64,000 nt of DNA from Cyclospora cayetanensis (Eukaryota > Apicomplexa > Conoidasida > Eucoccidiorida > Eimeriidae). The translations under genes and the position numbers were made by a program. The stretch is taken from NCBI RefSeq assembly GCF_002999335.1, contig NW_020312748.1:124001-188000 (forward strand), given 5' to 3'. The notes beneath the pieces are model-generated. The model saw only the letters and a list, made by a program, of their open reading frames with translations, did not search any database and was not told the origin of the DNA. Of the stretch, positions 38,440 through 50,800 are shown piece by piece (the first letter of the stretch is position 1; every line of letters begins with the position of its first letter).

Positions 38440-40335
38440 GTGCGTTAAATGCTATGTGCAACGAGCTGTCAAGGCTTAGATTGCCGACAGGGTGCAGTTA
38501 GGGCCCACCCTAGCTTTTCTCTCCCTTCTCATATCGGGAACCCTATGGGCTGTGAGAAAGGGAAGGACGGAGCTCTTTTGAAAAACATTCAGTAGTTTTC
38601 TATAAGGTTTTCATTGAGTCTACAGTTACGTGTCACTACGCGGCACCTTCGATGGATCGTAACAGTTTGCAGAACCGCATGGACTAGTGCAGCTGTTACC
38701 ACCTCATCCGCTGGCTATGGATGCAGTGAGACGTCACGTTTTCCTACGAGAGTTGTCTAGAACCGATCACGTTACTTGGTACCTAGTAGCCTGGTTTTGT
38801 TTGGCAGCTGTGTGGAGAGGAAAGCCCTTTGGCAATAGAACTTTTGTGGTGCAAGGCCTTTCGCGGCGGTAGAGGCTGGCCTGCGAGCCGATGGCAACGC
38901 CGTCGCTCAACAACTCGTAGAAAGGCAAAGTCTGCCAGCCGCCTAAAACAGTTATTGATGCGCTTAATGCAGACCAGAGAAGTATGATGGCTGCAAGCAC
39001 CGGCAAGTGCCTGAGGCTTTCATCAACCGGTTGAGGATAAACATTCCCTTGTGCCCCCTTACACGAAAGCAGTCCAACGCACGCCACGGCGTGTCTATCG
39101 GAAGGAGGAGTACCTAAATGGCGGCGCTATTCGAGCGAGTTGTCACTTGCACGGATTGAATGAACCGACGAGTCAGGATTTTGTGAAGCCGTGATATGTG
39201 CAAATGATGAGCCCTACAGCAAGCCTCGATGCCTGCAGTTTCTAGTTCATATTCATTTTTCCTTGATATGCGCTTATTCCTGCGGTTATCTGGCTAAACA
39301 CGCAACCGAAACTCTTGGTAGAGAACCCGTTGCGGAGCCACTAAGACGGGGTGCAGGGTAGGGGTCGTCTCCTCCCCCTGCTCTGCTGAGCGGACTACAT
39401 GGAGACTCTGCCTTGCCCAGTTGAGGCACCGAGTCCACCCTGCTTGCCATAGATGAAATGAGCATTCTAAAGGATACCAGGAGGTCCTTGACCTGCTTGC
39501 TTCCCGGCACAGGCCTCCAGAGCACATGGCGCTGAACGCATGCTGACCTGCTGTTAGCGCACATGACAAACCAATGATTACATCATGGTGCACCCGTAAA
39601 ACCAAGAACTCACGGACCATGTTGAGAAGACAGGACGCCGATCTGAAGTGGATGTAAAGTGCTGCAGGCTTGTCAGCCCTTGATATCTGCCTCCCGCCAG
39701 CTCACCTAATAGGGACTGTGCTAATGTGCGAAGGCAGATTGCACGTGTGCACCGTCTCCAACAATAGGCTGATTTGATATCTCCTGTTTGGGGAGCATTC
39801 GCGATTTTTCATTAATCATGTGAATTTGCATCTGCGCATGCTCGTCCTTGAATGGATTCCAACTCCGGGTCTATTCTCTGTGGCCACATTCACTGCGCTA
39901 CAGCCTACATGAGGGCCTGCCCTTACGCTGATGCACCGCCTTCGCTTGCCAAACACTTTGCTTCTGCTGGGCAGAGTCTCATTGTTCCAGGTCTTTTGCT
40001 GTTTGCATGCGCCTGCCGATCGATCATATGCTAACCAATTTCCCATAACAAAGGCAGACACGTTCGCGGCTGCTTTTCTAAGGATGCTTTGCAGCTCGGA
40101 CACCCTCTGGCTTTCCTTTAGTGTTCACCGTAGAGTGTAGGCTCGGCCCGACTGGCACAACCCGACACCCTGATTTCTATATCCCCTCTTTGTTCTTCCT
40201 TCTCACCCAAACGTGCAGGATGTGCGCTCCATTGCCTGAGTAGCCTCAAGAATTTCATCATTTTTGTAAGCCTCATCGGCCATTTGCTCAATCGCCAAGT
40301 CCCTCCATATCTACCACCACCTGACACGATACTTT
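38440..40335 (-). pseudogene. Dispersed desert family, copy 2 (longest copy)
   Basis: Reading the minus strand from about 40,335 down to 38,440 gives the same order of blocks as copy 1. First comes the RLSKWPMRLT...QWSAHPARLGEKEE coding-like segment (about 40,327-40,200). A stretch follows that matches copy 1 at 32,470-32,650 (GTTATGGGAAATTGG, AAAAGACCTGG). Next is a core (39,025-38,657) encoding a hydrophobic segment (LPVLAAIILLWSALSAS) followed by WQTLPFYELLSDGVAIGSQA. Last is the common 3' end (GCTAGGGTGGGC, TGCACCCT, GTTGCACATAGC). Several stops interrupt any joined reading. It was probably once a multi-exon gene or a repeat carrying one. The segment 39.1-39.8 kb was not matched to other copies. 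Confidence 0.5.
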
Positions 40336-41040
40336 GGCAAATGCAAGATAAGCGTTAGATCAAGCATCTTTTCGTGTGCGTCGTGGCTTTTGCGAGCCAA
40401 AGTTGGGCCTTTTTGCTCAAGAGATCTTTGTCAGAGTCCCCTGCAGCAGCTTTTTAAATTTTTTCTCTAGGCTTGCTGTAGGGCCGGTGGTTCCATGAAC
40501 CGCCATATCCAGACTGCATGAAGGCTTGAGCTGTAGTAGTTTCTACAGGTAGGCAACTTCGTCCGCATGGACCAAGCCACCATTTAAGGGCCCAGATTCG
40601 AAATTAGATCGCAAGAAGCGATTTCGCCCTTACATGTGAGGAGGCACAAGGGGAAGCTTATTTCCAACCGGTTAGTGAAAGCCTCAGGCACTTGCCGGTG
40701 CTTGCAGCCATCATACTTCTCTGGTCTGCATTAAGCGCATCAATAAGTGTTTTTGGCGACTGGCAGACTTTGCCTTTCTACGAGTTGTTGAGCGACGGCG
40801 TTGCCATCGGCTCGCAGGCCAGCCTCTACCGCCGCGAAAGGCCTTGCACCACAAAAGTTCTATTGCCAAAGGGCTTTTCTCTTCCCACACAGCTGCCAAA
40901 CAAAAGCAGGCTACTAGGTACCAAGTAACGTGATCGATTCTAGACAACTCTCGTAGGAAAACGTGACGTCTCACTGCATCCATAGCCAGCGGATGAGGTG
41001 GTAACAGCTGCACTAGTCCATGTGGTTCTGCCAGCTGTAA
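38657..41040. repeat. Inverted repeat with nearly identical arms
   Basis: The left arm (about 38,657-39,025) and right arm (about 40,676-41,040) are reverse complements with only a few mismatches and small indels, separated by about 1.65 kb. Shared landmarks include CTACGAGTTGTTGAGCGACG, GGTACCAAGTAACGTGATCG and GACGTCTCACTGCATCCATA (each read in the plus sense of the right arm). Confidence 0.85.
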
Positions 41041-41240
41041 CGATTTGTGCCGCACGGAGGCGCGTAATTCTAGGCTCAACGTATTGCAGGTTTTCAAAAG
41101 AGCTTCATCCTTTCCTTTCTCACAGCCCATAGGGTTCCTGATATGAGAAGAGACGAACAGCTAGGGTGGGCCCCACCTGCACCTTCTAAGCATTGTGATC
41201 ATTTACTTCAGGCTGCATGTGGCCACTAGCGCACATGTAC
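40440..41240 (+). pseudogene. Dispersed desert family, copy 3 (3' half only)
   Basis: It has the opposite orientation to copy 2 and begins about 100 bp after the end of that copy. Between about 40,676 and 41,040 it is nearly identical to the reverse complement of 38,657-39,025, with only scattered differences by eye, including the hydrophobic LPVLAAIILLWSALSAS reading and the WQTLPFYELLSDG segment. Outside this core the two copies still align but are clearly more diverged. The 5' half is missing. Confidence 0.55.
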
Positions 41241-43133
41241 ACAACATCCCATTTGCGCGTAGAGCTAACATCTCTCTGCGATAATTCGAGCAGACAACGC
41301 AATTAGTAAATTATTTACTAATTCGCATTGAAATATGAGTGGTGTGGTACGACGTGCCTAACTATACCTTACCCTGCTAAACCCTCCTCCCGCCCTCCCG
41401 TTTAGAAGGACACGCTAACAGTCGGGTAGTGCAAGTACCGGAGGGATTGCAAGGCGGCTTATATGTGTCCTTGCTTCGGCATCAGCCTCCTGTACAGGCC
41501 ACACACTGAAGCATAAGAAGTTTAGTTAAGGAAGCAGCGATTCAAGCACATGCAGTAATGAAAGTTCGGTAGCAAGTTGCAGGACCATAGGGGAGTTCAA
41601 ACTTTATTAATCTTCTCAAGGCGGGCAAATATATGAAAACAACACGCATAAGACGGGCAAAGTGGGCAATTACCGTAAAGAGACATAAAAGGTATGAAGG
41701 GTTTAACGACCAGCAAAAAAAGGAATACGGGACTGTTCCGTCAGGCTTACGGTGGCGCGATGGCTTTTACTCGTTTTATGCTATACTTTTTGATGCGTCG
41801 GTCTAAGCTACACCAAAACACTCTCGATGACAGTAACTGTAATAAAGATTTAGCAAAGTAGAGCCTAATTGGCTGTGATATCATGGGAGGAGCTCCATTC
41901 GATGAATATGTGAGACCAAAATCATAAGACTAGCTGTCCTTTAAAGAATCTAGCTATGCGTTGGTGCTCTTATTGCCACCATACGGAGGCCCGCAAGCAA
42001 AGCCATACACGAAACTTCGGGAAATGCCACTATTCCTCTTGGAAAATTCCCTGCACCTTTTGCCTAAACACACACGGTCCTCAGGTTTATAATGGAAAAG
42101 CATAGTCAGGGTGAAGGTATATCCATTGCGTGAGGAGTATAGAAATTTTCATGCACACCCATCATCTAAGAGGCTTAGCATAGGGGCTAGCATCGCGTGG
42201 GCCTGTTTTGTGGAGCCAGACTTATTTCCGAAAAGAAATGAATACAAGACCATCTAAGCAATATGGTTAATTCTGGAATGCGCCTCTAATAAGTGCGAGC
42301 ACGTGTAGCGGGACACATGCGCAAGCGTAAGTGTATCCACAACACACAGCAATGTTGGAATCAACACAGTTTTAGTATTCATATGAAGACTTGAAATGAC
42401 CCATAATCATTCAACGCTGGTTATATTCTCTACGAGCATGGAATTATTCGTTTCGGTTCTCTTCAACAGTGCAGTCCCTCTCCCGCGAGTGTTTGCGAGA
42501 CAACTCCGTAAGTTGTGAACCAGGGACGTTAGCTTCGCTGAATCTATAACTGGAGTGCAAGAAGGATCTCTAGTCGATTCTTTTGTCACAGACACACTGT
42601 TTAATAGCGATTGAAGCTGGATACTAGCGCGATCGATGAAACATACACATGCAAAAACCCTCATGTTCATGCAGCCCCAGAAAGGCCTGTGGACTTTTGG
42701 CATTCCTGCCCAGCTAAGAGTGGCTTTAATTGGTATTTAATATCTGGCAGCACCGCACATTCCGTTTTACATTGTTTGCATTTTGGAAGAACTGCAGGGT
42801 GAACTGATGTCTGTGCAATCTCCGTGCACTCGCGCTTCCTCTGGAGCTAGGTTTCCGTAAGTTCCGTTATTTCCGGCTAAGGCCTTCGTCACTCCTTGTT
42901 AAGGCGAGAAAACTACTGGGGAGATGCCTAGGGAGCCTTGTTGACGAGATTTTGGCACAACTGAAAGGCACAACCTGCTTGCGAGTGGCGTAGGGTTGCT
43001 GCTCGACGCACTTTGTGGGTGGGGCTGCAAAGACTGCAGCAGCATGTTTCTGACTTTTACACCATTTTCACCCCCTTCCGCCACCCCTTACTCGTCCCTG
43101 TCTCCTTTTCTGTGAGATCAAGGGAGAGACGCA
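41241..43133. other. Intergenic upstream of THOC2
   Basis: No confident gene. A minus-strand frame at 42407-42670 starts with ATG and gives 87 residues with a Ser/Thr/Asn-rich protein-like reading, but it has no motif or partner exon. The last part must contain the THOC2 promoter. A polypyrimidine/ACACC-rich stretch precedes the ATG at 43134. Confidence 0.4.
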
Positions 43134-46100
43134 ATGACGACTGCGGATTCCAAGCAACAGCCTGCAGTAGCAGCAGCAACCGCACGTCAAAAGGACTCTC
43201 AAGCGGAGGGCAGCTTGCAAGGCATATCGGCTGCAGCAACCCACCGTTATGTACCTGTGAGGGCAATCAGCGATGGCCATGGCAGCAGCAGCAATATCAG
43301 CAGCGGCACTCAGGATGCAGGGGTAGACCGAAGTATCCTGGTAGATCCGCAGAGGCAATGCGATCTTCAGGAAACGGAGAAGCGTTTTGCGGAGCTTTTA
43401 GAGCGTCGTTTGGAGGTGCGGAGGAAGCTACATTTACATATAGTGACACTAGGAAGCTTGTACATCTGAGTTCGCCTTGTTGACCACCACAGCTCTGCAT
43501 GAACGTGTCTTCCCCGAGTCTCTGCCCAGGTGTATGGACACTCCAGCTTTTCCAGGCTTGTTCGTCTGAGTGGGTGTCCCGCGTTTGCCTTGAGTTAGTT
43601 CATGAGGAGGGCACAGTCGTTGTTGAAACTGCCCTCATGAGGATCATGTTTGTTGCAAATAAAAATCTAGCAGCAGGACGGCGTGTTGTTGCGAGGGTGC
43701 GCGTGCTGCGTAGCCACAAAGCTGTTTAGGGGTGATGGATTTAGGTGGCGTGTGCAGTAATGATTTTGGGGGTCTGGGGTTTGCCTCACGTTTCTCTCCT
43801 ACGATATGCATGTACGTATGTACAGTCGGCGTATGTGTGTATGTGTGTGTGCCGCGGTCCCTAGTGTAGTACAGCCGCAGTATAAGGGCGAATTCTGTTT
43901 GCATGCAGGCCTGGAAGAGCCGCTGCCTGCCCGCGGTGCCTCTCGTGCTGCAGGAAGTCTGTCAGAACCCCAGTAGCGTCACTGGCTCGTGCGGCGTGTG
44001 CGTGCGGCTGGTGGATCTTAGTGTCTTGCAGTCTGTGAAAGCTCCCGAAACTGAGGTCGAACTCGTTGCTTTCTTTCTAGAATTCGTATATTGTGTCTCC
44101 TGGGGGCTCCTCCATCCACAAGGGGCCGTCGCCTTCCTCCAGCAGCACGTGCTACCCCGCACGGTGCTGCACCTGCTGCAGCTGCTGCAGGCTGTCCATG
44201 ACTTAGCCAAGGCGGAGCGCGCAAACGAGCAGCATGCAGCAGCAGCCGCTGCCGCTGCTGGCGAAAAGGCACTCCAGGAGAGCAGCAGCCGACAGGCAAC
44301 TGACACCCCCGCGACGGGATTCACAGAAACGTGCCCAGCAGAAGCGCCAACAGCTGAACGCAGCAACACCCTGGCCTCCGAGGGAGCAGCAAATTCGCCT
44401 CGAGTGGTTGCGGAGAAGCGTCTGGCGGAGGATTCTCAATTTCAGACTTTGACTGCAGACGTCTCAGCGGCAGTCTCAGGAGCCACGGAGGAGGCTGGCA
44501 AGGCTCCAGCATCGGTGGCGTTCCCGAAGGATGCAGCCTTGATGGACGGCTGCATTTCCTTTGCTTCTTGCTTCAATGGAGCGCCTTCTCACACCACGCT
44601 CAATTTCGTCAAGGCGGCAGCCTTCTTAGCCCATGTTTTGGGCCCCCTGGGAGGGGGAACCGCCAGACTGGGGGGCCCCCAGGGGGCCTCCGAGATCGGC
44701 AGCAGAAGCATTGGAAAGCAGCTGCCGCAGCCATTCTTGGCGATGCTGCTGGATGGCGTCACAGAGTGCGCGGATCTCATTGCGGGCAGTGCAAGCAGTG
44801 CGAATGCACGGAAGGCGAGGAGCACGCTGGCTGGTGAGAGGACTCCCCTTCCTGAGTCTTGAGACTGTTATCCCTGTCATGCCATCGGCAGCTGCTATGC
44901 TGACTTTGGCGTTTTGCGACGAACAGAGCGACACTTTCATGTCTCTTGGCCGCCCTTGTGGCAGTACACTTTCTCCTAAAGGGGTGTATGGCAGCTCCTG
45001 CTTGTTCTGTCGCTCGTACTGTTGCTCGTACTGTTGCCTGCCGGTTTGACCGCCCACCCATTGCACGTTTTTCCACGTACTTCGGCTGCGTAGCTGCTAC
45101 CCGCATGTTGGGTGCGCGCGACTGTCTAGACACCTCCCGTGCCTAGACCCACAAAATCGTGCACTCGTGGAGGGACTGTCGTCGTCGTGTTACGAAGTGA
45201 ATCCCTGTATGTATCGCCATCCCCGAGTGCTGCCTGTTTTTATCAAGAGAGCTGTTCCTCTCACACGGACGAACCGTTCTTTCACTGGTGTATTCCTCTC
45301 GCAGCCTTTCTGCGGCTGCTGGAGCTCCAGGGCCTAGCAACGTCTCAAGACATCTGCGGAATTGTCTCGAGCTCCAGACTTGATGAGATGCAGTGGTCTA
45401 GGCTGCCTGCAGGCGTCCCCTCAGGAGGCGTGAGAGGAGCCCGTAGGGTGAACGAGCTGCTGGTGAAGGAGCGAACTAAGCGGAAGTTTACACTTACGGT
45501 GCACAATGCGGCGAGGGAGCATATAGCCCTCTACGCGAGGATGCATGCGCTGCTTATTGAGTTTGCAGCACACCCGGTGCGATGAGGGGAGGTTCGGGAT
45601 CGCCTTCTCAGAAAGGGCTGGGTTGAAGGGAGGAGGCAGTTGGGGACGGAGGGGGGCAGCAGCGGAAAAGCAGAGATAGGCACCCAGAGCTAGAGACGCA
45701 TGGGGAAGAGGCGGTAGCTCAGGGAGAATGGGGGTTTGTAGCGGGGAAAAGAATGCGTAAAGTCTATGGTGTCTGCAGGACAGACAGGCAGGCAGGCGCT
45801 GAAGGGGGCCCCCCTTCTCCCCTATGACGCGCCGGAGACACGGGGATAGCCTCGTCAAGATAGAGATGCCTGTTCGTCTCCGTTGTGAGGAGGCAAGTTG
45901 ATTGGTTCGCGGGGGGTGTCTTGTTGTTGTATCTGCAGGAGAAGCTGCCAGTCGAGGTAGCGGCGCACGCATTTCGTGCGGTGGTAAGCAACGGCAATCT
46001 CTGTCCTTCTCGCTCTTTGTCGCTGCTGCTGGGAGTCTACGAGGACTATCTATGGGCTCCGAATCAGCTGCTGCCTCTGGTGCGCCTTTACGCGAACTCC

Positions 46101-47541
46101 AAAGTGAGGGAGGTAGTGGGGTTCACGCTTCACCTGTACGCCGACGCCTATAGACAACACAGGCTACAGCCAGCGGCTATGCCGCAGCCACAGCTGCCGT
46201 GGGGCAGCGGCGTCGGCAGCAGTCCCAGCAAGAGACAGGATGCGTCCACAGTCGTAAGCAGCCATGCATGCAGTCAGTCGCCACACACATGCGCTTCTAG
46301 CCCCCCTACTCCCCGCATCATCCCCTCGACCACAGCGAGAGGGGGCGTTTGCTCGTTTGCATGTCGCCTCTCGCGAGGAACTGAGGATGCAGCCGCTCTG
46401 ACAAGGCATCTGCTGCAGACGCCTCCTGCCACGTCCACCCTTTTCGCCCTCTTCCTCTCACGCGCCTCTTTCATCTTGTGTGTTTCTTTGTCGCAGCGGA
46501 TGGTGGAGGAGGCCATGGGTGCTCTCAAGACGTCTGTGACGTGCAGCACCGCCATGGGGCCCTCGAAGGAATTCTACGACCTTTTGGCTCTCCTGATTAT
46601 GCGAGGGTAAGAGCGGGCACGATGTCGTTTTGCTGCTTCTGTTCTGCTCTGCGCGTGCCTTCCCCGCTCCGCTTTTCCGACGGATAGCAGTGCTGTGGAG
46701 GGCTGCGTTGAGGCTTGTCATTTTTTCTCGGCATCGACGCCTCCTCCTCCCCGCCTCCTCCTGCACGTCCCTCCCTTTCCCTGCGCGTCGCGGGGGCATG
46801 CGAACTGTGAGCCGGCACTTTTGTGCTGTCTCGCCTGCCCGTTGCAGGGTTCTCTCCCTCGAGGAGCTCTACCCCTACTTGATGCCAACCGACGCCTCTC
46901 TAGCGCTGCTCGCCGATTGCCTGGCTGTCCGCTTCCGCGAGGCTTTAGCGCTTGCCAAGACGGGCACTCTCCAGTCCCCCCCCAAGTGTTCAGGAGCAGC
47001 TCTAGCGGCAACACCAACAGCACACCAACAAAATGGAGGCCTTCCAGGCGGAGCTGCGATGTCTCCGCAGCCGCAGCAGCAGCCGCAGCAGCAGCAGCAG
47101 CTGCCTCCAAGCGCGCAAGGTAATAGGAGCTTCTCTCGATGCGAGGCCCTCTTGACCTCCTCACCGCGAGTTGCTGGAAGTCTTGAAGCGTCGTGGTGGG
47201 AGTGGCTGCTGCGGGTGTGCAGGCTATGCTTCGTCTGCTGGGACGTATGCCTCCGGAAACGTCGGAGGGGTCCAGCATTTCGGAGGGTCCTACGGAAACT
47301 CCCCTCTCGCCTGGGGAGGCACTCCCGCACGGGGAGCTCGTGAGGACTGGAGGCATCAGCATCAGCAGAAACAGCAGCAGCAGCAGCAGGAGCAGCAGCA
47401 GGGGAGAGAGAGTCCTTCTGCATCCTCCCTAGCTGATTCCACTGCCGCCTCAGGGAATGTGGCAACTGAAGAGGCCGCAGTGTCTGCTGCACTGCCACCG
47501 CATGTGGAGCATCTGTTGCAAGGGGCGGAGAAGACATACCG
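43134..47541 (+). other. THOC2 N-terminal part (exons 1-8)
   Basis: Exon 1 is Gln/Ala/Ser-rich and ends in a charged helix (ERRLEVRRKL). Exon 3 (43909-44833) encodes helical-repeat-like sequence interrupted by an Ala run and an acidic Ser/Glu insert. Exon 4 (45305-45576) contains ERTKRKFTLTVHNAAREH, which matches the Tho2 segment with the Lys-Phe-Asn-Leu-x-Arg-Glu-Glu pattern. Exons 5-6 are helical, with a Ser/Pro/Gln insert. Exon 7 opens with LEELYPYLMPTD, the clearest N-terminal landmark, then runs into Gln/Pro repeats. Exon 8 is Gly/Gln/Ser-rich filler ending PHVEHLLQGAEKTYR. Confidence 0.7.
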
Positions 47542-47806
47542 GTGAGGCTGCGGCGCAAATAACGTCACAAATCACAATTCGAGGCCCCTTCAGTCTCCCC
47601 GTGACACTGCGTGCTCTGCTGCCGCGTTTCAATGGTCTTTGCGTGTGGGCGCTCGCCTTCTGCTCGCATCTTTTCCGTCCTTTCATGAGTGAGACCGCTA
47701 GCCCATGCACACCGGGGGTACAGATATACAGACCACCACATATGTCTTCTTCTTCCCAGGGGAACGATGTCGAACCGTGTCTTGGCACCTGCATTGCGTG
47801 TAGTGC

Positions 47807-47856
<50 letters not shown>

Positions 47857-50800
47857 TCTTCCTGCACAGGGCCTCAAGGGATTGCTTCTTTCGGCTGCAG
47901 CTCCCTAAGCTCGAGCTTCTGGCATCGCTCCTGGATTTCAACGCGTTCGAAAGCGCAGAGCAGCTGCTGCTCCATTTCGCAGGCAAACTGCGGCTTCTTG
48001 TCTCGGGGAACTCCCGCGTCTACAAGAGTCTCGTCCGATACATCAGGTGCTTCAGAAATGTAGTTCGCCGTATGGGTTGGTCGTGCATGTGGAGCGTACT
48101 CCTTGTGGCAGAGGCACCTTCTCCCTTCGTGGCGAACTTCCCTGTCGCTACGTGGTCCTTGTGTAGCTCACGTCTTGCTTGCCTTTCGCGACTGCCGCCG
48201 CATGCGGCGTGTTACGGTGTCTCCCTCGCCTCCTCCCCATTTTTCGAATGATGGTGTATCGAGCAGCAGCTGCACTCTTCCAGAGCTGCAATGCATTCCA
48301 CATGCAGGTGTCGAACCTTGTAAATCTTCGATCCGGCGCCTCCGTTCTCAAATATCCTTATATATAAGCATGCATGCATGCGAAGGCGAGGTCGTTCGTG
48401 TCGGCGTGGAGGGTGTAGGCGGTGCCCGTGCCTTTGTAGCTTGCGCATGCAGGGGTGCTGCGCGTTACTGGCCTCTTTTTAAAAAAGCAAAAAGCTCGCT
48501 TTGTGGTCGTGTTTTCAAACTGATGAGATCCATCTAGGCAGTGGTTCGTACAGAGACGCCTAGGTTCTCATCGTGAGCCCCCCATATGCGCATGCAGTTT
48601 CTCTGGCTGCAGCTGACTGTGTATGCGTTACGGGTGTCTTTGCTGCGTCGCAGTTGGCTGATACACCCCATTCTGAGGGGTCCAGAGGCCTCTCTGCGGG
48701 AGATGCTGGAGGCAGCCGCGAAGACGCAGAATCTCTCCGCGCGGCAGTCGGAGGGGGGTCGTATTTCTGGCAGCGTGAACGACGACCCTATAGACCAGCC
48801 AGTGCCTTCGGGAGACGCGTTGGAGGCTTTGCGCAAAGCCGCGGAAAACGAGTCGACTTTCAATCCTTGCAGAATCCCTCGGCTGTGGTTGGGCGTTCTG
48901 CTGCCTTCCCTGAGGCCGTCTGCAGAAGCAGCCTCTGGTACAGAAGCGCGAGAGGAGTTTAGAGCTCAGGGGCTCATGCAGTGCCATTCGTTTGACGATT
49001 TTTTCCTGAAGGCCGTTCCGCTGCTTCGGCTGCTTCACGCTTCCTTGGCGTTCTCTCCGCGGCTGCTGTTAGGCGTGTTGAGCATCTGCAAGGAGTTTGC
49101 AGCGGCTGTAAAGGCTGGCTGCGAGCCGCGGGACTGGCGCTACGAAGAGATGGTCGGATGCTGCTTCGTGGAGGGAGGGCGGGGGTTGCGGGGAGAAGAG
49201 GGAGAGGCTAGGAAGGAGAAGGCGGGAAGGGGAAGATGATGGGGGTAGAAGAACAAGAAGAAGCAGAGGGGGAGGGTGCAGGGGGGAGGATTCTGTGCGC
49301 CTTTGTTGTGTGAGGGTGCTTGTTTTTTTCTTCTTCTTAATGGGCAGTCCCCTGTAGAGGCCTGGCACAGGTTTTCGCTGAGAATCCTCAGAAGCACATT
49401 GGGAGACACGTCCTCACGAGGAGCAGTGGGAGTTCGTGCTGCTGCCTTGCCGCGTAAAGGGGAGGCGCGAACAGGGGCAGCAGCAGCAGCAGCGGCGGCG
49501 TGGGGAGTGCGTCTGATATGAGGTGTGTATGTTGTGTTCCTCTTGCGCGTTGGGGGGGGGGGTGATGCTCGATGTGTGTAGGTCTCCTGTATGGCGGAAG
49601 CGATCTTCCCAGCAGTGTCACAGGTGCTACACGGGGCACCCTTGGTGAATGCGCTCTTGTGGTCGGTGCTAAAGGAGCTGCCACCTCACAGGCGGTATCG
49701 CATGTACGACAGAGTCATGCAACTGTGGAGAGAGGAGCACTGCCCCCTGGTGAGAGGGAGAAAGCCGTTGTTTTTGCCACGCATATTCGCGAGTGAAAGC
49801 CCGTTATCGCATCATATGAGACGCTTTAGAGAGAGAGAGGCCTTTAAGGGCCTTGAGGGAGGCGGGAGACACGCGGCACTAAAGACAATTTTTTTTTGAA
49901 AAGTATCCGCAAAGATAGCGTGGTTGCCGGCAATCTAGTGCGTTAGCTTTCTCTCTCCCTCTCTTTGTGTGTGTGCCAGTATGCGCGTTCCGAGAAAGAG
50001 CATGGACTCCTTATTTTTTTCTCCATGCGTCTATGCAGGCTTTGAATTATGAGATCGCCCGCATAAAGCTACGGAAGCTGCTGAAGCGCTTGACCTCGAC
50101 TATCTTCTCTAAAAAGGCGAAAAACAGCGACAGAGGCATTCTTGCGGAGATTGCGGCGTTGTCGCTCACGGCGCCGCTCCCTCTCGCCGAAGCCGCTATT
50201 ACTCAAGGAGACTTCTTCGACGGCAACATGGTATGCCGCACGCGGAGCAATGCAGAGACAGGGGCAAGGTTTGCTGCTGATGGGTGCTGCAGAGACAGGG
50301 GCAAGGTTTGCTGCTGATGGGTGCTGCAGAGACAGCGGCAAGGTTTGCTGCTGTTGGGTGCTGCATAGACAGCGGCAAGCTTTGCTGCTATTTGGTTCTG
50401 TTGGCGGCTGCATGCAGCACAGTTAGTGCATAGTAGACACCTGGTGTACTACTGCTGCAGTGGCACGCAGAGCTTCTTTCAGCTCGGGGAAAGTGCCTCT
50501 GTTGTTTGCTGCTGCCTGCAGGTGCAGACTCTCACCGAGGCTACGCGAAGGGTATCCAGTGTGGCGGCAGACGTGTTGGCTTCGCGCTTCATTCAACGCC
50601 AGTTGCAAAGGAGAGACAGTGGAGGCGAAGCAGACGGAATTACTGTCTCCCGAAAGCTCTTAAATCGAGCTGCAATGGCAGGGCAGTTCTTCAGGATGTA
50701 AGGCATTTCGGCCTGTTCGCGTATCCGGTGTCGATACACCGCCCCTTCCGTCCGTGCTGTGTTGAAACTCTCTGTCTCTGTCTCTCTCTCTGTCTCTCTC

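Noticed and set aside
38657..41040. Inverted repeat as the terminal repeats of a DNA transposon
   Set aside because: The arms are internal parts of larger family copies, the spacer has no transposase, and no target-site duplication was seen at the outer ends.
46718..47558. Long minus-strand Arg/Ala-rich frames opposite THOC2 exons 7-8
   Set aside because: They are antisense to exons with family motifs and correct splice phases. Their length comes from high GC and CAG repeats.
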